Positions 33,173 to 40,548 of a stretch of DNA of 64,000 bases are shown piece after piece. The stretch lies in assembly GCA_020632795.1 (NCBI GenBank), contig JACKEV010000009.1, positions 843,501-907,500 of the forward strand, given 5' to 3'. This DNA comes from Alphaproteobacteria bacterium (GTDB lineage: Bacteria > Myxococcota_A > UBA796 > CAJQPC01). How positions within the stretch are numbered: the first letter of the stretch is position 1; each line of letters begins with the position of its first letter. The notes under the pieces are model-generated. The model was not told the origin of the DNA. It was given only the letters and a program-made list of their open reading frames with translations, and searched no databases. Both the position numbers and the translations under genes were made by a program.

Positions 33173-34026
33173 GGCGCCCCCTCGTCGGAGAACATCTGCC
33201 AGGCGCGATCGGTCACGATCGCCCGAACGGCGGGGATGAGCCGCTCCGGGGCGACGTAGTCGGGGTGGCTGAGCAGCACCTGGGCGGCGCGCTCGATCGC
33301 GTCGACCTCTGCGAGCCGCTGGCGGGCCGCGCGCCGCGGCGGGGCGTGGGCGGGGTGCACCGCGAAGAGGAGGTTGTCGAGGTCGATGGTGCCGTGGGCG
33401 AGGTTCGTCTCGAGCTGGCGCGGGCAGCGGCAGGCGCGGCGCGGGTTCGCGAGCCCGCAGTGGGCGGAGAGGAAGCCGCCGAGCTTCTCCCGCGCCCGCT
33501 GGAGGCGCTTCCGGAAGGCCGCGGGGGAGATGCCCAGGACCGCCGCGGCGTCGTCCCCCGACAGCTCGAAGACCTCCGCGAGCGCCCAGGCCACGCGCAG
33601 GTCGCGGTCGAGGGAGAGCAGCATCGCGCCGGTGCAGCCGATCTTGACCTCCTCGGCGCGGAGGCGGTCCTCGGCGGTCTCCACCGGGGGGATCGCGCGG
33701 CCGTCGCCCTCGTGGATCATGGCCGCGACCACGTCGAAGCTCACCATCTGCTCCCGGGCGCTGCGCCGGGTGCGGCCCAGGTGCCGGACGGCGATGCGCC
33801 AGACCCAGGTGCTCAAGGCGGCCTCGCCGCGAAACTCGCCGAGGTGGGTGGCCACCCGGGTCAGGATCTCCTGGGTCGCGTCCTCGGCGTCGGGCGGGGT
33901 GCCGAGCATGCGCAGGGCCAGCCCGTACACGTCGTCCTTGATGCTGCGCAGGACCGCGTCCAGGGCCTCTGCGTCGCCCGCGCAGGCCCGACGGACCAGC
34001 GCTTGGGGGGTTGTCTCAGGGGTCAT
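33169..34026 (-). CDS. ECF-type RNA polymerase sigma factor with C-terminal extension
   Basis: 285 residues, ATG 34026. Region 2: LALRMLGTPPDAEDATQEIL (the D-A-E-D-x-T-Q-E helix). Region 4: WALAEVFELSGDDAAAVLGI followed by FRKRLQRAREKL. After region 4 comes a Cys-rich CGLANPRRACRCPR segment and a helical tail to residue 285, features of ECF groups with a regulatory C-terminal extension instead of a separate anti-sigma factor. No anti-sigma gene is adjacent. It is translationally coupled to the metallo-hydrolase/SnoaL gene. Confidence 0.88.
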   Translation of the reverse strand: MTPETTPQALVRRACAGDAEALDAVLRSIKDDVYGLALRMLGTPPDAEDATQEILTRVATHLGEFRGEAALSTWVWRIAVRHLGRTRRSAREQMVSFDVVAAMIHEGDGRAIPPVETAEDRLRAEEVKIGCTGAMLLSLDRDLRVAWALAEVFELSGDDAAAVLGISPAAFRKRLQRAREKLGGFLSAHCGLANPRRACRCPRQLETNLAHGTIDLDNLLFAVHPAHAPPRRAARQRLAEVDAIERAAQVLLSHPDYVAPERLIPAVRAIVTDRAWQMFSDEGAP

Positions 34027-34119
34027 GTCAGCTCCTCATCCACCTTGGAGCCTCGGCCGGCTGGCGTTGTGACAGGGCGTGTGGTGTTTCGGTGGTGGGC
34101 GAAGCGGCGGGGGCGCGCG

Positions 34120-35109
34120 CTACCGCAGGAACAGCCGGATCCGCTCGTCCACGCCGTACTGCGCGACATCGTACGGCGGGTCGGTGTACACCCGCCCGCC
34201 AGCGACCCCGTAGGCCGAGTCGAAGACCAGGTGTCGCTCCCCCTCGGCGTAGTCGATGGTCACCGGGAACGCGATGTCCGTGGTGGCGTCGTCGTTGAGC
34301 ACGAGGTGGGCGCGGAGGTCGCCGTCCTGGAAGACGTGGTCCGTCGTCTCGGAGCTGCGCAGCAGGAAGGCCGTGCGCGGGCTGCGCGACCAGATCGAGG
34401 AGACGCCCACCCCGTCCTGCTCGGCGTTCGCGATCAGCGCGCCGAGGGTGGTGTCCGCCCAGGGCGTCTCCGAGACGACGGGCGTCCCGTGGCTCTCGTC
34501 GATGAGGTAGCTGGCGGTGAAGCTCAGGCGGTAGAAGGCCGGGCTGAGGTGGTTGTCGTCCGCGGGCGCGCCGAAGGTGGTCTGCGTCTCGAAGACCTGC
34601 CCGCCGTCATACTGGGTCATGCTGGCGGCGTTCATCGACAGCGCCAGCGTCCAGCCGCCCCCGTCGGTGCTCATGTCGCAGAGCACCTCGAAGACCCCCG
34701 CGCCGTCCGGGTCGATGTCGTAGGGGCCGTCGACGCTGCCGAAGCCCAGCTGGAGGATCTCCAGGCAGCTCCGGCAGGCCTGGCGGTCCGCGTCGCTGTC
34801 GTCGCAGTCCCCGGGGGCGCTGGCGCTGCCCTCCGGCGCCTCGCAGGTGCAGCTGGGGTCCCCCGCGCCGACCCCGTCCCGGTCCTCGTCCGGCCACCAC
34901 TGCACGCAGTCGGCCAGGCCATCGCCCTCGTCCACCTCGCCGTCGCAGTCCTCGTCGAGCCCGTCGCAGGTCAGCTCGTCCGGCGGCGCGTCCTCGCAGG
35001 GATCCACCTCTGTGTCGCCGCTGTCCTCGGGCTGCGTGGGCACGCTGTCGATCGCGTGGATCTTGTTCTCGGTGCAGGAGACGGCAAAGACGAGGAGGAG
35101 GAGGCGCAT
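34120..35109 (-). CDS. Surface lipoprotein with MopE-like Asp/Cys loop and fibrinogen-like domain
   Basis: 329 residues, ATG 35109. Signal MRLLLLVFAVSC ends at a lipidation Cys. Residues ~40-110 hold MopE-like repeats (CDGLDEDCDGEVDEGDG; PDEDRDGVGAGD; GDCDDSDADRQAC), which resemble calcium-binding loops. Residues ~112-329 begin CRSCLEILQLGFGSVDG, then YDIDPDGAGVFEVLCDM and STDGGGWTLALSMN, the start of a fibrinogen C-terminal-type domain that in other proteins binds glycans or N-acetyl groups. The combination points to an outer-membrane adhesin or recognition protein. Divergent from the FG-GAP lipoprotein. Confidence 0.8.
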   Translation of the reverse strand: MRLLLLVFAVSCTENKIHAIDSVPTQPEDSGDTEVDPCEDAPPDELTCDGLDEDCDGEVDEGDGLADCVQWWPDEDRDGVGAGDPSCTCEAPEGSASAPGDCDDSDADRQACRSCLEILQLGFGSVDGPYDIDPDGAGVFEVLCDMSTDGGGWTLALSMNAASMTQYDGGQVFETQTTFGAPADDNHLSPAFYRLSFTASYLIDESHGTPVVSETPWADTTLGALIANAEQDGVGVSSIWSRSPRTAFLLRSSETTDHVFQDGDLRAHLVLNDDATTDIAFPVTIDYAEGERHLVFDSAYGVAGGRVYTDPPYDVAQYGVDERIRLFLR

Positions 35110-35329
35110 GTCGCCAGTGTAGCCGGAGGAAGGTGGCCTCTTCGCGCTACCCTGGCGAGTCCCTGGAGCCCCACCTCGACCGACGCCGCCGAGGCGCTCC
35201 GCGTCGCCCGGATCGCAGATGACCGCGGTCGATGGATTGTACGAAATACCCGAATGAACAAGAACAGATCATCCTGATAATGCTCCTCCGAGCGCGCGTC
35301 TATCTTGGAGTCATCGCCTCGGAGGCCCC
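35110..35329. other. Divergent intergenic region (220 bp)
   Basis: It separates two divergent lipoprotein genes. The stretch 35229-35310 is unusually AT-rich for this DNA (GTACGAAATACCCGAATGAA; CATCCTGATAATG) and probably contains the promoter of the FG-GAP gene, with GGAGG before its ATG. No palindrome was found. Confidence 0.4.
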
Positions 35330-36544
35330 ATGTCCGTGCTCCTGCTCCTCGCCGCCTGCGCCCCCGCCGTCACCGACGTCGCGCCCCACCAGGGCAGGGA
35401 CGAGCCCGCCGAGGACCCGGTCGACGAGCCCGGCGAGGACCCTGTCTACGAGCCCGTCGAGGCGCTTCACTTCGAGCAGCGCGGCGCCCTGGAGCGGGGC
35501 GAGATGGAGCTGCTGCACGCCGCGCCCGACCTCGACGGCGACGGCCTGCGCGAGCTGATCTTCCTGGACGGCGAGGACCTCTTGTACGTGCCTCTGCAGG
35601 CCGACCTCTCCCTGGGCGAGCCCTCACGCCTGCCCTACGGCCAGCGCGCCCTCACCAGGGTGATGCTCTCCAGCACGGGCGGGCGGGTCAGCGCCTGGGA
35701 TGTCGAGGCCACGGACGCCGGGGATCTCGACGGTGACGGCGACGACGAGCTGATCCTCCAGGTCTGGATCGGGATCGAGGGCGGCAGCGTCACCACCGCC
35801 TGCGGCACCTTCGCCTATGACGACGAGGGCTGGTCGCTGCTGCGGCAGACCTCCGACTCCACCTGCACGCCGATCCAGATGCTCGCCGACGCAGACGGCG
35901 ACGGCGGCGCTGAGCTGCTCGTGCACGACCCCGCGAACTGGTCGCTTCTGTACAGCCGTGGCTACAGGGAGCCGGTCACCCTGACCTCGGGCATCCTGGG
36001 CTCGGTCTACCGCGCCCACAGCCACCTCCTCTACCTCAACAGCGACGACCTGCCCGAGCTCGTCAGCTTCCCCGACGCCGGCTACGGCTTCGCGGGCGGC
36101 GGCTACGCCGTGGGCAGCGCCTACAGCGACTACGCCCTGCAGCCCTACGGGGTCTTCATCCACGGCTACACCACGGCCTCGGAGCGCGGCAACGCGCGCC
36201 CGGACGAGATGATGCTCCTGGACTCCTCCGGGGAGATCTGGTGGCTGGGCGCGGGGGTCGATGCCCCCACGATGATCACCGAGCCGACCGCTGGCGCCTG
36301 GTATGGCCTGTTCGGGCAGCTCGACGGCGTGCGCGGGCTCGACGCGCTGTTCCTCGGCGATACCCCCCGGGCCTACGCGGGCGACGGCAGCGGAGGCCTC
36401 ACCGAGCTGGGGCTGGAGCTGACGCTGGAGGACGGCGAGATCTTCACCTCCGATCTCGACGGCGACGGCCTCGACGACCTGGTGCTGGACCACTGGGGCG
36501 TGGACGCCGGCGTGCAGGTCTGGCGGAACACCTCACAGGACTGA
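35330..36544 (+). CDS. FG-GAP/VCBS-repeat lipoprotein
   Basis: 404 residues; CTCGGAGG precedes ATG 35330. Signal MSVLLLLAAC with lipobox LAAC, then an acidic DEPAEDPVDEPGEDPVYEP linker. The mature part has integrin-like FG-GAP calcium loops: DLDGDGLRELIFLDG (~68), DLDGDGDDELILQVW (~132), DADGDGGAELLVHDP (~186), and DLDGDGLDDLVLDHW (~378), consistent with a seven-bladed propeller. Likely exposed at the outer membrane. Ligand unknown. Confidence 0.88.
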   Translation: MSVLLLLAACAPAVTDVAPHQGRDEPAEDPVDEPGEDPVYEPVEALHFEQRGALERGEMELLHAAPDLDGDGLRELIFLDGEDLLYVPLQADLSLGEPSRLPYGQRALTRVMLSSTGGRVSAWDVEATDAGDLDGDGDDELILQVWIGIEGGSVTTACGTFAYDDEGWSLLRQTSDSTCTPIQMLADADGDGGAELLVHDPANWSLLYSRGYREPVTLTSGILGSVYRAHSHLLYLNSDDLPELVSFPDAGYGFAGGGYAVGSAYSDYALQPYGVFIHGYTTASERGNARPDEMMLLDSSGEIWWLGAGVDAPTMITEPTAGAWYGLFGQLDGVRGLDALFLGDTPRAYAGDGSGGLTELGLELTLEDGEIFTSDLDGDGLDDLVLDHWGVDAGVQVWRNTSQD

Positions 36545-36670
36545 GGGCACCGCGTCGGCCTCGGGGGTCAGCCCTTCCTGCGCGGCCATCAGGTCCTGCC
36601 CGACTCGGCCTGCTGGGTTTCTTCCCTGGATGGTCCTGCCCGCCGCCACAGCCGCCTCGCCCCGGGGCGC

Positions 36671-38377
36671 TCATTCGCACGACGACCTTACCCCCTCCGC
36701 GCCCTTGACCAGGGACGTGATGTCCTCGTCGTGCTCGTCGGTGAACCGGAAGACGATCACGCCGCTCGGCAGCAGCAGGACATGGTTCCCGCCGTGGCCC
36801 TGCATGTACGCGACCTCGGCGCGGCATCGGCCGGACCGGACGGTCTGGCTCCAGAACGCGTGGCGATACGACCGCTGTCCATCGATGGGGAACCCGGCCC
36901 GATCCGTGCGCCCGAGGGCCTCGCGGATCTTGCCCCGGTGGAGCAGCTGCTGGCCCTCGTGCTCCCCTTCGTTTGCGATCAGCGCGGCGACCCTGGCCGC
37001 CTGGTCGAGGGTCGGGCGCGCGCCGAAGCCCAGGTAGGGGATCCGGTCGGCGGTGTTCGGGTCTCGGGTGAGCAGCAGGTCGAAGTCCTCGGCCCCGATG
37101 GGCGCCAGCACGTCCCTTTGTACGAGATCCCAGTAGTAGACGCCCTCGCCCTCGCGCTGCTCGACCAGGTGCTGCAGGGCGCTGGAGAGCACGAAGGTGT
37201 TGGTGGTGGCGTAGCGGAAGGCCTCCCCGGGCGCCTCCGGCGCGTCGCCCAGCCGGGCGATGTTCGCGATGGCCTGCGCGCGGGTGTCGGCGAGGACCAG
37301 CGGCTCGAAGAGCTGGTCCGCGTCCTCGCCGCCTTGGGTCCCCGTCACCATGTTCAGGGCGTGCGACAGCGTCACGCCCTGCCACTCGGGTCGCTCGGCG
37401 AGGGCCGGCACGTGGTCGGTGACGCGCTCGTCGAACACCTCCGCGCCGTAGCGCTGCGCGACGTAGAACATCGCCACTGCGGCGGCCAGGCTCTTGGTCA
37501 CCGAGTACACCCCGTGGTGCATCTCGGCGGGGTAGGGGTGGGGCCCGTGGCGCGTCTGTGCGGGGTGGACGTACAGCGTGCCGTCGTCGAAGACCGCCCC
37601 GACGCTGGTGGACGCGTGGGTCCACACCGCCTCGTCGAACACCTCGGCGAGCGCGCCGTCCGCGTCCCAGTCTCGCAGGGGGCAGGTCGGGATGCGGCTC
37701 GCCTGGGCCAGGGCGTGGGCGGCGAGGTCGTCCTGGAAGTCGGCGGGGGAGGCCGGGGCGTGGGTCGCCGGGACCAGCGCGCGGAGGTCGCCGAGCTGCT
37801 CGTCGTTGAGGTCCGCGGTCTCCTGGCTGCACTGCACGTAGGTCCCGGTCACCTGGTCGGCCTGGTAGGCGAAGGTCGCGACACAGTTCCGCACCTGGTT
37901 GAAGTACCGGTCCACCAGGTCGAGGGGGAACGACGCGCGGGTCCAGTCGCCGTCCTCCGCCTCGCGCCACACCGCCCCGGTCCCCACCAGCACGTCCCAG
38001 TGGCTGGCCTCGTCGGTGCGGATCAGGCCCCGCTCGCGCGGGACGAGCTGCCCCTCGTGGGCCACCCACGCGAGGGTGACGGTCGGGAACCGGTCCTCGC
38101 CCGGATACAGCGCCCGCGTGGCGGGGACGTCCATCGTCAGCGTGGTCGCGTCCAACATCGTCGCGCCCGCGAAGGGCTCGACCGCGTCGGTGGCCCACGC
38201 GGGGCGGGCCAGGAAGCTGGTGTCGAGCAGCGGCGGGGTGTCCTGGCCGAGCAGCTGCTCGACCGTGAGCTGGTCGCGCGGCCGGGTGAGCTTCGGGCCG
38301 TCCCAGGGCTCGGGGGGCGGCGCGCAGCCGCTGGCCACGAGCAGGGTGAAGCCGGCGAGCGTCCGGAGCAGGGTCAT
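36671..38377 (-). CDS. Serine beta-lactamase-family (class C/esterase-like) lipoprotein
   Basis: 568 residues, ATG 38377. Signal MTLLRTLAGFTLLVASGC ends in a lipidation Cys. Residues ~40-240 are an N-terminal domain not found in simple beta-lactamases. The catalytic domain has Ser292-x-x-Lys295 (YSVTKSL), YATTN (389-393) at the place of the Y-x-N motif, and HGGN near residue 538 at the K/H-T-G position. Such proteins are peptidases, esterases or transesterases as often as beta-lactamases. Four cysteines lie in the mature N-terminal part. Exported, probably attached to a membrane. Confidence 0.85.
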   Translation of the reverse strand: MTLLRTLAGFTLLVASGCAPPPEPWDGPKLTRPRDQLTVEQLLGQDTPPLLDTSFLARPAWATDAVEPFAGATMLDATTLTMDVPATRALYPGEDRFPTVTLAWVAHEGQLVPRERGLIRTDEASHWDVLVGTGAVWREAEDGDWTRASFPLDLVDRYFNQVRNCVATFAYQADQVTGTYVQCSQETADLNDEQLGDLRALVPATHAPASPADFQDDLAAHALAQASRIPTCPLRDWDADGALAEVFDEAVWTHASTSVGAVFDDGTLYVHPAQTRHGPHPYPAEMHHGVYSVTKSLAAAVAMFYVAQRYGAEVFDERVTDHVPALAERPEWQGVTLSHALNMVTGTQGGEDADQLFEPLVLADTRAQAIANIARLGDAPEAPGEAFRYATTNTFVLSSALQHLVEQREGEGVYYWDLVQRDVLAPIGAEDFDLLLTRDPNTADRIPYLGFGARPTLDQAARVAALIANEGEHEGQQLLHRGKIREALGRTDRAGFPIDGQRSYRHAFWSQTVRSGRCRAEVAYMQGHGGNHVLLLPSGVIVFRFTDEHDEDITSLVKGAEGVRSSCE

Positions 38378-38528
38378 GGGAGCCTCCCTCGACAGGTGTG
38401 ACGTCGTGGATGAGGGAAGGCTATCTGTTCAGATTCGGAGGAGGTGGTGTGGAATTTCGCACTTGATATATGCAGGAATGCATGAGAGGACCGAGCGCCC
38501 CCCCTCGATGGGTGTGGCGGCTGGTCGG

Positions 38529-39419
38529 TCAGCCCGGCCGGAGCCCCTCGGCCAGGAGGTCGAAGACCGCGCGAAGCCGACGGCTGGTGTGCACAGCCCG
38601 GTGGGTGGTGAGCCACAGGGGCACGGGCATGGGCGGCAGGACCCTGGGGATGCGCACCACCGCAGGCTCCGCGTCGCCCACGTGCTCCATCATGAAGCAG
38701 AGCCCCAGGCCCGCGCGGCACATGGCCCACTGCACCAGGTGGTTGCCCGTGGCGATGGGGAAGTTCTCACGGGTGAGGGGGGCGCCCATGGCGCGGAGGT
38801 GCTCCACCAGCAGCTCGGTGCGGTCGAAGGCCAGCAGCTCGGCCCGGACCAGATCCTCGCCGGACTCGATCGGCCCGAGGCGCGCCAGGTACGCGGGGGT
38901 GCCGTAGAGCCAGGCGCGGTCCTCGCGCACCTTCCGCGCCGTCAGCTCGGGATCCTTGGGGCGGTAGTTGCGCAGCGCGATGTCGGCCTCCCGCTTGCGC
39001 AGATCACGCACCTCGGCGGTGGCGACGAGATCGAGCTCGATGCCGGGGTGCAGCGCCCGGATCCGGGCCAGGATCGGGGGCAGCAGGAAGGCGCACTGGC
39101 TCTCGCTGGCGGTGATGCGGACCAGGCCCTCCAGGGAGCGGGAGCGCCCGGTGGCCGTCAGCGAGACCTTGCGCGCCGCGTCCCCCATGGCGCGGATGTG
39201 CTCGATGAGATCGAGGCCCGCCTCGGTCAGCTCGAGCCCGCGCCCCACCCGCTGCACCAGCGTGACGCCGAGCTCCTCCTCGAGGGCGGCCACCTGGCGC
39301 CCGATGGTCGGCTGGGTGCTGCCCAGGGCGCGGGCCGCGGCCGAGTAGGAGCCCTCCTCGGCGGTGACGAGCAGGGCCCGGGCGCGGTTCCAGTCAAAGT
39401 CGATGGTCTTCCAATCCAT
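38529..39419 (-). CDS. LysR-family transcriptional regulator
   Basis: 296 residues from ATG 39419. Winged HTH at ~12-70: LLVTAEEGSYSAAARALGST then QPTIGRQVAALEEELGVTLV. The effector domain follows (LVRITASESQCAFLLPPILA...). It belongs to the group close to regulators that control a divergent oxidoreductase. It is divergent from the MDR gene with a 128-bp intergenic region containing an inverted repeat right in front of its start. Likely activates or represses that MDR in response to a small molecule. Confidence 0.9.
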   Translation of the reverse strand: MDWKTIDFDWNRARALLVTAEEGSYSAAARALGSTQPTIGRQVAALEEELGVTLVQRVGRGLELTEAGLDLIEHIRAMGDAARKVSLTATGRSRSLEGLVRITASESQCAFLLPPILARIRALHPGIELDLVATAEVRDLRKREADIALRNYRPKDPELTARKVREDRAWLYGTPAYLARLGPIESGEDLVRAELLAFDRTELLVEHLRAMGAPLTRENFPIATGNHLVQWAMCRAGLGLCFMMEHVGDAEPAVVRIPRVLPPMPVPLWLTTHRAVHTSRRLRAVFDLLAEGLRPG

Positions 39420-39431
39420 ACGTTCATGTAT

Positions 39432-39443
39432 AGCACAAGTGCT
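39432..39443. promoter_or_regulatory. Inverted repeat in the LysR/MDR intergenic region
   Basis: AGCAC-AA-GTGCT, a short dyad 13 bases upstream of the LysR start. A second AT-rich dyad-like stretch (GGTGCATGCATAG) lies near 39469. These are candidate LysR sites. Confidence 0.45.
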
Positions 39444-39547
39444 GGATTGCCCTCTGTTGTACACGTAGGTGCATGCATAGATGGAGGGTGTCAGGCAGCG
39501 ATGGATGCCCCGGCTGCCAACTGACCCACCTCGCCAAGGAGTCCAGC

Positions 39548-40525
39548 ATGCGCGCCGCCATCGTCAACCAGTACGGAACCCCCGACACCATCGAGCTGGC
39601 GGAGCGCCCGGCGCCCACCCCCGGCCCCACCGAGCTGCTGGTGCGGGTGCACGCCAGCCCCGTCACCCAGGGCGACCGCCGGGTCCGGGCCGGTGACTTC
39701 CCGGGCTTCATGGCCACGGTGGGGCGGCTCCTCATGGGCTGGTCGGGCCCGCGGGCGGCCGTGCCGGGCAGCATGTTCTCCGGCGTCGTCGAGGCCGTCG
39801 GCGCCCAGGTCACGCGCTTCCAGCCCGGCGACCGGGTCTTCGGCGCCAGCATGGACAGCGCCCACGCCGAGCTGCTCGTCATTGATCACGCCAAGGCGGT
39901 CGCCCACATGCCCGAGGGCGTCTCCTTCACCGACGCCGCGGCCGTGCCCTTCGGCGCGGGCACGGCCCTGCCCTACCTGCGGGAGCTGGGCGAGGTGAAG
40001 CCCGGCCAGCGCGTGCTCATCGTGGGCGCGGCCGGCGGCGTGGGCCGCTACGCCGTGCAGGTGGCGCGTCACCTGGGGGCGCGGGTCACCGCGGTGTGCC
40101 GCCGGGACCAGGAGGAGCTGGTCCGCGCTCTGGGCGCCCACGCGGTCATCCTCCGGGAGTCGACCGACTGGCGCGAGGCGGACGAGACCTGGGACGTGAT
40201 CTTCGACACCTCGGACGTCTTCACCTTCGAGGACGCCCGCCCCCGCCTGGCCCCGGAGGGCCGCTTCCTCACCCTGGGCCTGAGCACCTGGTCGGGCGTG
40301 TGGGACCTGCTGCGCTCCAGCCGCTCGTCGGGCCAGCGGGCGCGGTGGACGGTGGTGATGAACAGCCAGGCCGACATGGAGGAGGTCGCGGGGCTGCTCG
40401 CCAGCGGCGCCGTCCGCCCGGTCCTGGGCCCGTCCTTCCCGCTGGCGCACCTGGCCGACGCCCACCGCTCGCTGGAGTCGCGGGCGGTCGAGGGCGACGT
40501 GATGATCGACGTCATCGCGGCTTGA
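39548..40525 (+). CDS. Zinc-independent MDR oxidoreductase next to LysR
   Basis: 325 residues from ATG 39548, preceded by AAGGAG at six bases; the frame begins earlier without signals. GroES-like half: VPGSMFSGVVEAVGAQVTRF, GDRVFGASMD; Rossmann half: VLIVGAAGGVGRYAVQVARH. No zinc ligands. Probably NADPH-dependent reductase of quinone/enone substrates, induced through the divergent LysR. Confidence 0.85.
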   Translation: MRAAIVNQYGTPDTIELAERPAPTPGPTELLVRVHASPVTQGDRRVRAGDFPGFMATVGRLLMGWSGPRAAVPGSMFSGVVEAVGAQVTRFQPGDRVFGASMDSAHAELLVIDHAKAVAHMPEGVSFTDAAAVPFGAGTALPYLRELGEVKPGQRVLIVGAAGGVGRYAVQVARHLGARVTAVCRRDQEELVRALGAHAVILRESTDWREADETWDVIFDTSDVFTFEDARPRLAPEGRFLTLGLSTWSGVWDLLRSSRSSGQRARWTVVMNSQADMEEVAGLLASGAVRPVLGPSFPLAHLADAHRSLESRAVEGDVMIDVIAA

Positions 40526-40548
40526 GCGGGGCCCGTGGACCGGTCACC

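Noticed and set aside
33154..35277. Long plus-strand frame opposite the sigma factor and fibrinogen-like lipoprotein genes
   Set aside because: Shadow frame; both minus-strand genes have complete motifs, and this frame has none.
36671..38377. Calling the serine hydrolase a beta-lactamase resistance gene
   Set aside because: The SxxK family includes many peptidases and esterases; the large extra N-terminal domain and lipid anchor make drug hydrolysis unproven.
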